Of a DNA stretch of 11,230 nucleotides, positions 6,455-11,230 are shown piece by piece. Within the stretch, counting starts at the first letter, position 1, and each line of letters opens with the position of its first letter. This DNA comes from Bacteroidales bacterium (GTDB lineage Bacteria; Bacteroidota; Bacteroidia; Bacteroidales; GCA-2748055): contig JAGLTY010000032.1 of NCBI GenBank assembly GCA_023135025.1, positions 1 through 11,230 on the forward strand. Reading direction: 5' to 3'. Under the pieces are notes generated by a model, which was given only the letters and a program-made list of their open reading frames with translations, searched no databases and was not told the DNA's origin. The translations under genes and the position numbers were made by a program.

Positions 6455-8113
6455 ATGAAGATTGCTCTAGCACAACTGAATTATCTTATTGGAGATTTTG
6501 AAGGAAATCTGGCCAAAATCACCGGTGCGGTATCAGAAGCCACTTCAAAAGGTGCTGACCTGGTAGTATTTTCCGAACTCGCTATTTGTGGTTATCCTCC
6601 CTTGGACCTGTTGGAAAGGAAAGAGTTCATCAATACCTGTAACCACTCCATTGAGAAACTGGCCACGATTTTGGATCCTGGTACAGGGGTTCTGGTTGGA
6701 AGCCCTGAATTCAATACCAGTAGTGATGGGAAATTGCTCTTCAATTCAGCTTTTTTCCTTTACGAAGGTAAGGTTCAGCAGGTGTTTAGGAAAGCGTTGC
6801 TCCCCACCTATGATATTTTTGATGAGTACCGCTACTTTGAACCCAATCGTGAATTCAATATTCTCCACTTTAAGAAGAGAAAACTGGCAGTGACCATCTG
6901 CGAGGACCTCTGGGATGAGCAACCTTTCGAAAACGAGTTTTCGCGAAGCATGCTCTATACCACCAATCCCCTGGAAGAGTTGCACAAGCTTGGTCCGGAG
7001 GCGATCATCAACATGGCGGCATCGCCCTTCGCACACAGGAAAATGGAGATCAAGCAATCGATCTTTACAGGAAAAGCAGCCCGGTACAATCTCCCGGTAC
7101 TCTATTGCAACCAGGTGGGTGCACAGACAGAATTAATCTTTGAAGGAGGATCCATGGCCATCCACCCTTCAGGACGTGTAGCCAGTAAACTCCCCCTCTT
7201 CCGGGAGGATATTCTTATCTCCGACCTGAACGAACTGATTGAGTCTGAGCCTCCTCTCTCAACAGGAGTAATACCCGACCGAATTGGAACCATGGCCGAT
7301 GCATTGATCTGCGGCATCAGGGATTATTTCGGAAAACTGGGATTCAAAACAGCTACACTGGGACTTTCAGGGGGGATCGACTCAGCAGTAACACTGGCCC
7401 TGGCAGCAGAAGCACTCGGACAGGAAAACATTCATGTTCTGTTGCTTCCGTCACAATACTCTTCAGATCACAGTGTGAACGATTCGGTAGAGATGGCCCA
7501 AAACCTGGGAATAAAGTATAATATCCTCCCCATTGAAGCACTGTTTTACCAGTTTCGAAAGTCGCTTGAACCACTTTTCGAAAACCTGCCTGAAGATATT
7601 ACAGAGGAGAATATACAGGCACGTATCAGGGGAACGCTTCTGATGGCCCTCTCCAATAAATTAGGAAATATCCTTCTGAATACCAGTAATAAAAGTGAAA
7701 CCGCTGTGGGATACGGCACCCTTTATGGCGATATGAGCGGAGGACTCTCCATCCTGGGCGATCTGTTTAAGACCGATGTTTATCTGATGGCTGAATACCT
7801 GAACCGGGAGAAAGAGGTGATTCCGGTGAATATCATCTCTAAGCCGCCCTCAGCAGAATTGAGGCCCAACCAGAAAGACAGCGATTCACTGCCTCCATAC
7901 GAGGAGCTGGACCAGATCCTTGAGGCCTACATTGAGAAACAGCTTCCTCTTGAGAAAGTGACAGAGATGGGATATGAGCCCGAACTGGTCAACAGAATCA
8001 TCAGGATGGTAAACCAGAATGAGTACAAACGATACCAGACACCCCCGATCCTTAGAATATCATCTAAAGCTTTCGGGGTTGGGAGGCGCCTTCCACTGGT
8101 AGCCAGATATTAA
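6455..8113 (+). CDS. nadE: Glutamine-dependent NAD+ synthase
   Basis: This 552-residue cytoplasmic enzyme makes NAD+ from nicotinic acid adenine dinucleotide, ATP and glutamine, the last step of NAD synthesis. The N-terminal half (about 1-265) is a nitrilase-type glutaminase with the catalytic triad visible: E41 in SELAICGYPP, K113 in FRKALLP and C149 in TICEDLWD. The C-terminal half (about 275-552) is the synthetase with the ATP-binding loop SGGIDS at 305-310. It also has the conserved NTSNKSETAVGYGTLYGDMSGG region, which holds nucleotide and substrate contacts. All key residues are intact and the length fits the two-domain form. The ATG at 6455 lies 6 bases after the barrel gene's stop, suggesting one transcript. 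No terminator is evident before the next gene. Confidence 0.97.
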   Translation: MKIALAQLNYLIGDFEGNLAKITGAVSEATSKGADLVVFSELAICGYPPLDLLERKEFINTCNHSIEKLATILDPGTGVLVGSPEFNTSSDGKLLFNSAFFLYEGKVQQVFRKALLPTYDIFDEYRYFEPNREFNILHFKKRKLAVTICEDLWDEQPFENEFSRSMLYTTNPLEELHKLGPEAIINMAASPFAHRKMEIKQSIFTGKAARYNLPVLYCNQVGAQTELIFEGGSMAIHPSGRVASKLPLFREDILISDLNELIESEPPLSTGVIPDRIGTMADALICGIRDYFGKLGFKTATLGLSGGIDSAVTLALAAEALGQENIHVLLLPSQYSSDHSVNDSVEMAQNLGIKYNILPIEALFYQFRKSLEPLFENLPEDITEENIQARIRGTLLMALSNKLGNILLNTSNKSETAVGYGTLYGDMSGGLSILGDLFKTDVYLMAEYLNREKEVIPVNIISKPPSAELRPNQKDSDSLPPYEELDQILEAYIEKQLPLEKVTEMGYEPELVNRIIRMVNQNEYKRYQTPPILRISSKAFGVGRRLPLVARY

Positions 8114-8134
8114 CGCAAAATCGATAAATTTTTC

Positions 8135-8142
8135 TAATTTTG
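8135..8142 (+). promoter_or_regulatory. Candidate -7 element for the Crp-type regulator
   Basis: TAATTTTG is an exact match to TAnnTTTG, 41 bases before the regulator's ATG. The expected -33 position falls at the end of nadE and shows no TTG. The 70-base gap between the two genes supports an independent promoter. Confidence 0.42.
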
Positions 8143-8183
8143 TCTGTTATTCAACATAATTAGGACCAAACCAGAAGATTACA

Positions 8184-8885
8184 ATGCAGGAAAGGAACTA
8201 TAATGCAGATGATTGTATAGACAACCCGAAATCTGTATTTACGGTACTTACTCCCAAAGAAAAAGAATTTCTGAAGCAGAACTATACATGCGCATTCTAC
8301 AAGAAGGGTGAGATCATTTTCAAGGAGGGGGATAAACCCATGGGGCTGATGATCCTGGCCGAAGGAAAAGTTAAGATTTTTAAAGAGGGCGTAGGAGGAA
8401 GAGAACAGATTGTCAGGATGGCCAAACCGGTCGGTTTCATAGGTTACCGGGCGCTTTTCGCAGAGGAGAATCATACAGCCACTGCCGTAGCCATTGAAGA
8501 TTGCGTATCGTGTATCGTCGACAAAGAGAGCGTATTCAGGGTCATGCGCAGCAACGCTGAATTGAGTATGAGTGTGATTCAGTCTTTTGCTTCTGAACTT
8601 GGATTCTCCCATGACCGTACTGTTACACTTACTCAAAAACACATCAGGGGACGGCTTGCCGAATCACTGATCTTTCTCAAAGACACATACGGGTATGAGG
8701 ATGACAATAAGACCATCAAGATATACCTCTCCCGTGAAGATGTGGCCAATCTCTCCAATATGACCACCTCCAATGCCATCCGGACGCTATCAACCTTTGC
8801 ACAGGAAGGGGTGATCTCCATCGATGGAAGGAAGATAAGAATCCTGGACCTGTCCAAACTGGAACGCATCAGTGAGCTGGGCTAA
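8184..8885 (+). CDS. Crp/Fnr-family transcriptional regulator
   Basis: This 233-residue cytoplasmic DNA-binding protein has a cyclic nucleotide-binding-like domain (about 18-125). Seen parts include the YKKGEIIFKEGD strand-turn at 40-50, LAEGKVKIFKEG and GFIGYRALF. A dimer helix follows at about 125-165, then a winged helix at about 165-222. The recognition unit is LSREDVANLSNMTTSNAIRT (182-201) with the wing at EGVISIDGRKIRI. The effector is unknown. Its cysteines (C11, C36, C107, C110) do not form the N-terminal cluster of Fnr, so an oxygen-sensing iron-sulphur centre is not supported. Cyclic AMP binding is also not assured, because this Bacteroidota group often lacks a known ligand. It is followed after 3 bases by an acyltransferase gene and is probably in one transcript with it. 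Confidence 0.93.
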   Translation: MQERNYNADDCIDNPKSVFTVLTPKEKEFLKQNYTCAFYKKGEIIFKEGDKPMGLMILAEGKVKIFKEGVGGREQIVRMAKPVGFIGYRALFAEENHTATAVAIEDCVSCIVDKESVFRVMRSNAELSMSVIQSFASELGFSHDRTVTLTQKHIRGRLAESLIFLKDTYGYEDDNKTIKIYLSREDVANLSNMTTSNAIRTLSTFAQEGVISIDGRKIRILDLSKLERISELG

Positions 8886-8888
8886 AAG

Positions 8889-9785
8889 ATGAAGTTCTTA
8901 GGTTATATTATATCCTACAGCTTCGTATGGCTGCTCCACCTCCTGCCCGATACTGTCCTCTATCTGCTATCCGATCTCCTCTATCTGCTCATGTACCATG
9001 TGGTGGGCTACAGGAAGAAGGTGGTATATGACAACCTTGAAAAAGCCTTTCCGGAATATGACAAATCCGAAATAAGGCGAATTGTAAAGAAATTTTTCCA
9101 CCACCTCAGTGATCTGTTCCTGGAATCTGCAGTTTTCCCTTTCTATTCAAAATCCAAAGCACTGAAAAGAATCACCTACAAAAACCCTGAATTGCTGAAT
9201 GAACTGTACAGCAAAGGCAAACAGGTGATGGCTGTACTGGGGCATTATGGAAACTGGGAATACCTCTCCACCCTTGGACTGGCCATCGATTATCCGGTTG
9301 TTGCCATCTACAAACCGCTTCGAAACAGGCATTTTGACAGGATGGTGCAGAAAAACAGGAAAGCATACGGAGTGATCCCAGTTCCCATGGAGAAGATTGC
9401 CCGGAAACTGATTGAATATCGAAAAAACAGCACCCCGGTCCTTACCCTTTTCCTGGGCGATCAGCGCCCCCAGTTTCATCAGATCCACTACTGGACGAAA
9501 TTTATGGGCCGCGAGACACCCATGTTCCTGGGAACGGAAAAGTTGGCCAGAAAACTGGATGCCGCAGTTGTATTCTTAAAGATCAGGAAGTTGAAGAGAG
9601 GCCGGTATGAAGTGGAAGCCGAATTAATCTGTGAAGGACCCGAAGATCTTAAACCCTTTGAAATAACAGACCGCCATGTACGTATCCTTGAAAATTTGAT
9701 CAGGGAAGAGCCTGCATACTGGTTGTGGTCACACCGGCGTTGGAAACACTCCTACGAAAGGTTCAGGCAGGAACACAAGGAATAA
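8889..9785 (+). CDS. Lipid A biosynthesis acyltransferase (LpxL/HtrB family)
   Basis: This 298-residue inner-membrane enzyme should transfer a secondary acyl chain from acyl-ACP to a lipid A precursor. Residues 5-40 are hydrophobic and anchor it to the membrane. The acyltransferase motif HxxxxE is seen as H119-YGNW-E124 within LGHYGNWEYL. Other family marks are YKPLRNRHFD (141-150), FLGDQRP (188-194), where D191 belongs to the second conserved block, and EPAYWLWSHRRWK near the C-terminus. All are intact. It begins 3 bases after the stop of the Crp-type regulator. Members of this family in Bacteroidota can instead acylate other lipids such as ornithine or glycine lipids, so the acceptor is inferred rather than shown. 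Confidence 0.92.
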   Translation: MKFLGYIISYSFVWLLHLLPDTVLYLLSDLLYLLMYHVVGYRKKVVYDNLEKAFPEYDKSEIRRIVKKFFHHLSDLFLESAVFPFYSKSKALKRITYKNPELLNELYSKGKQVMAVLGHYGNWEYLSTLGLAIDYPVVAIYKPLRNRHFDRMVQKNRKAYGVIPVPMEKIARKLIEYRKNSTPVLTLFLGDQRPQFHQIHYWTKFMGRETPMFLGTEKLARKLDAAVVFLKIRKLKRGRYEVEAELICEGPEDLKPFEITDRHVRILENLIREEPAYWLWSHRRWKHSYERFRQEHKE

Positions 9786-9843
9786 CCCTCAGTAAGCCTG
9801 CGGATTGATCAATTGAGGATGTTGGCCAACAGGTACTCAGGGT
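9785..9843. repeat. Imperfect inverted repeat after the acyltransferase gene
   Basis: ACCCTCAGTA (9785-9794) pairs with TACTCAGGGT (9834-9843) with one mismatch. Just inside, CCTG (9797-9800) pairs with CAGG (9830-9833). The 29-base loop includes the palindrome GTTGGCCAAC at 9821-9830. On the plus strand it is followed by eight A rather than T, so it is not a standard intrinsic terminator for the acyltransferase gene. The non-coding gap of 103 bases up to the glycosyltransferase remnant holds nothing else I recognise. Confidence 0.45.
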
Positions 9844-9888
9844 ATTAAAAAAAACAGTTGGACGTTTTCCCGAGCCTCTTCTTATCTT

Positions 9889-9926
9889 CTAAATATGCTT
9901 CTGAGTTCTATATATGTTTCTGAGTT
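9889..9926 (-). repeat. Tandem 19-base duplication at the end of the glycosyltransferase remnant
   Basis: On the minus strand the units AACTCAGAAACATATATAG (9926-9908) and AACTCAGAAGCATATTTAG (9907-9889) lie head to tail and match at 17 of 19 bases. The second unit ends in the remnant's stop codon. Because 19 is not a multiple of 3, the duplication changes the reading of the last codons. The same core also forms an inverted pair with 9935-9944 (10 bases, 10-base loop). Confidence 0.7.
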
Positions 9927-10310
9927 TTACATATCTCAGAAACACGGCGTAGGCCGAGTTGACACTTATGACAAAACCGTAAAATCCATCCTTGAATCCC
10001 ACAACCTCAGTTTCCTTGATGGATACCAGCCGGTATGGCGGATCCATTTACCACAATAATTGGTTAGCCGGTTAAAATAGTAGCTATCATGGGTCCAATC
10101 CTCCTTTATCTTAAGAATGGAATCCTTCAGCTCGTATGACAGGGCCTCATCGGTGTCAAGGGAGAGGATATATGGTGAGCTGGTCTGAAGAATAGCCCAG
10201 TTCTTCTGCTCAATATGTCCGGTGAACTTATGTTTGAGGAACACTGTATTGTATGAACGGCAAATCTCCTCGTTATAGGTAATAATGACAGCTGAGATCT
10301 GTACCTGCAT
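9889..10310 (-). pseudogene. Decayed family 2 glycosyltransferase (WaaE/KdtX-like) with two internal deletions
   Basis: Intact relatives are about 250-260 residues and transfer a sugar onto lipopolysaccharide core or similar envelope glycans. Here the N-terminus ISAVIITYNEE is followed directly by ICRSYNTVFLKHKF. About 28-30 residues, including the usual nucleotide-sugar motif (VVDSxSTD), are missing, with GAGGAG at 10266-10271 at the junction. The middle part is well kept: GHIEQKNWAILQ, ILSLDTDEALS, YYFNRLTNYCGKWIRHTGWYP and RKLRLWDS. The frame then breaks at 9990-9999. From there the other frame reads GFKDG then FYGFVISVNSAYAVFLRYV, the family C-terminus, to a stop at 9889. A second loss of roughly 80-90 residues therefore joined two sites at GGATTCAAGG and shifted the frame. 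The continuous frame closes early at 9966 and gives only 114 residues. The start lies 2 bases after the alanine racemase stop. It is almost surely inactive. Confidence 0.85.
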
Positions 10311-10312
10311 AA

Positions 10313-11230
10313 TTACTCCTGTATATATACCCTTTTCACCCGCTCCGGAACGGAGGTCAGTATCTCATAGGGAATGGTCCCGGCCTGCCTGGCCAGTTCA
10401 GAGACAGGCTGCTGTTTTCCGAACAACTCCACCATATCACCTTCGGATACATCCAGCCCGGTCACATCAATCATGGCCATATCCATGCAGATTTCTCCAA
10501 TGGTAGGGGCGATGTGACCATTCACAAATACCTTTCCTGCCCCGTTACCCAGGCTCCTGTGAAAACCATCTGCATATCCAACGGGGATCGTTGCAATGGA
10601 GCTTTTCTGTTTCGTCACCCCGCTGCGGGAATACCCCACCGTTTCACCAGCACCAACAGATCTGACCTGTGAAATGGTGGTTTTAAATGAGCTTACCACT
10701 TTCAGAGATGAATCTGCACCTACTCCATGAAGTCCAATTCCCAGCCTTACCATATCATACTGTGCATCCGGAAATCGATCTATACCTGCAGAATTTAGAA
10801 TATGCTGCTGGAATGGCACCCTCAATACATTTAAGAGTTGGGAACTCATATGATCGAACCGTTTAATCTGGTCACGTGTAAACCGGTCATGGTTCTGATC
10901 GTCTGAGGCCACCAGGTGACTGAATACTGATGCCACCCTCATCTCGGGTTTCTGAAGCCAGGGAATAAGCTGTTTCAGGTCTGGTTCACCAAAACCAAGA
11001 CGGTGCATACCTGTATCCAGCTTCACATGGACTGGAAATCCATTGATTCCCCGGTGATGCAACATCTTTTGAAGTGCCTCCACTCCTCTCATATTGTAAA
11101 TCTCCGGCTCCAGCCTGTAATCAAGCATGGATCCAAACCCGGAGGGATCGGGATTCAATACCATAATGGACAGATGGATCCCTGCCTTGCGCAGCTCAAC
11201 CCACTCATCAATAAAGGCAACCGCCAGGTA
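10313..11230 (-). CDS. alr: Alanine racemase, 5' end outside window (possibly the C-terminal half of a MurF-Alr fusion)
   Basis: The visible 305 residues belong to the PLP-dependent enzyme that converts L-alanine to D-alanine for peptidoglycan. The frame is open to the window edge (YLAVAFIDEWVELRKAGI), so the PLP-binding lysine and the start are not visible. Seen motifs are VHVKLDTGMHRLG (barrel Lys and Arg near the active site), FSHLVASDD, HILNSAG, MVRLGIGLHG (the Arg that contacts the PLP ring nitrogen), and ETVGYSRSG. The Tyr of ETVGYSRSG corresponds to the catalytic base of Geobacillus Alr. GYADG follows 19 residues later, as in that enzyme. The C-terminus is GTIPYEILTSVPERVKRVY, then a short tail. 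In Bacteroidota this racemase is often fused to MurF, the D-Ala-D-Ala adding ligase, and the sequence resembles those fusions; the window cannot show it. An ATG at 11164 is internal, not the start. The remnant glycosyltransferase follows 2 bases downstream. Confidence 0.95.
   Translation of the reverse strand, partial: YLAVAFIDEWVELRKAGIHLSIMVLNPDPSGFGSMLDYRLEPEIYNMRGVEALQKMLHHRGINGFPVHVKLDTGMHRLGFGEPDLKQLIPWLQKPEMRVASVFSHLVASDDQNHDRFTRDQIKRFDHMSSQLLNVLRVPFQQHILNSAGIDRFPDAQYDMVRLGIGLHGVGADSSLKVVSSFKTTISQVRSVGAGETVGYSRSGVTKQKSSIATIPVGYADGFHRSLGNGAGKVFVNGHIAPTIGEICMDMAMIDVTGLDVSEGDMVELFGKQQPVSELARQAGTIPYEILTSVPERVKRVYIQE
10316..10320 (-). promoter_or_regulatory. Ribosome binding site of the glycosyltransferase remnant inside the end of alr
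   Basis: On the minus strand the last alr codons read CAG GAG TAA, giving AGGAG 5 bases before the ATG at 10310. This is the clearest Shine-Dalgarno site in the window. It indicates that the glycosyltransferase was once translated in step with alr, and fixes its original start. Confidence 0.6.

Noticed and set aside
8160..8642. Open frame of 160 codons on the minus strand across the regulator
   Set aside because: It overlaps the regulator's sensor domain in antisense and has no supporting motif or leader.
8184..8885. Fnr-type oxygen sensor
   Set aside because: The four cysteines are scattered (11, 36, 107, 110) and do not form the N-terminal iron-sulphur site.
9893..9944. Repeats near 9900 as a CRISPR-like array or attachment site
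   Set aside because: There are only two direct units without spacers, and they fall inside the C-terminal codons of the glycosyltransferase remnant.

Overview
The window looks like an ordinary chromosomal stretch of a Bacteroidota bacterium, most likely an environmental member of the Bacteroidales or Marinilabiliales. The evidence is a GldB-type lipoprotein, a PorT-like outer-membrane barrel, a large GH3 lipoprotein, A-rich leaders in place of strong Shine-Dalgarno sites, and several exact matches to the Bacteroidota -7 promoter element TAnnTTTG. Base composition and gene style look uniform. I see no insertion sequence, phage gene, CRISPR array, tRNA or rRNA.

Layout. Positions 1-584 hold the 3' part of an M20 amidohydrolase. 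A 55-residue two-cluster ferredoxin (648-815) follows, with its own promoter and a strong intrinsic terminator. A voltage-gated potassium channel with a C-terminal zinc ribbon (889-1692) and a small exported beta-rich protein (1706-2233) form the next unit, closed by a second terminator. A 773-residue GH3 glycoside hydrolase lipoprotein (2380-4701) converges on gldB (5742-4729). Divergent from gldB by 49 bases are a PorT-like barrel (5792-6448) and glutamine-dependent NAD synthase (6455-8113). A Crp/Fnr-family regulator (8184-8885) and a lipid A-type acyltransferase (8889-9785) form a tight pair.

The right end, on the minus strand, holds alanine racemase (11230-10313, 5' end outside the window) and, 2 bases after its stop, a decayed family 2 glycosyltransferase (10310-9889). 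The latter is the most informative find. The gene keeps its original start, middle and C-terminus but has lost two internal blocks, and the second loss shifts the frame.

The genes mostly serve separate housekeeping and envelope functions: redox transfer, ion conductance, glycan breakdown, envelope lipoproteins, NAD synthesis, lipid A acylation and D-alanine supply. I found no convincing new multi-gene system. The points worth checking are the broken glycosyltransferase, the possibly leaderless channel gene, the channel's zinc ribbon and an EF-hand-like loop in the GH3 enzyme.
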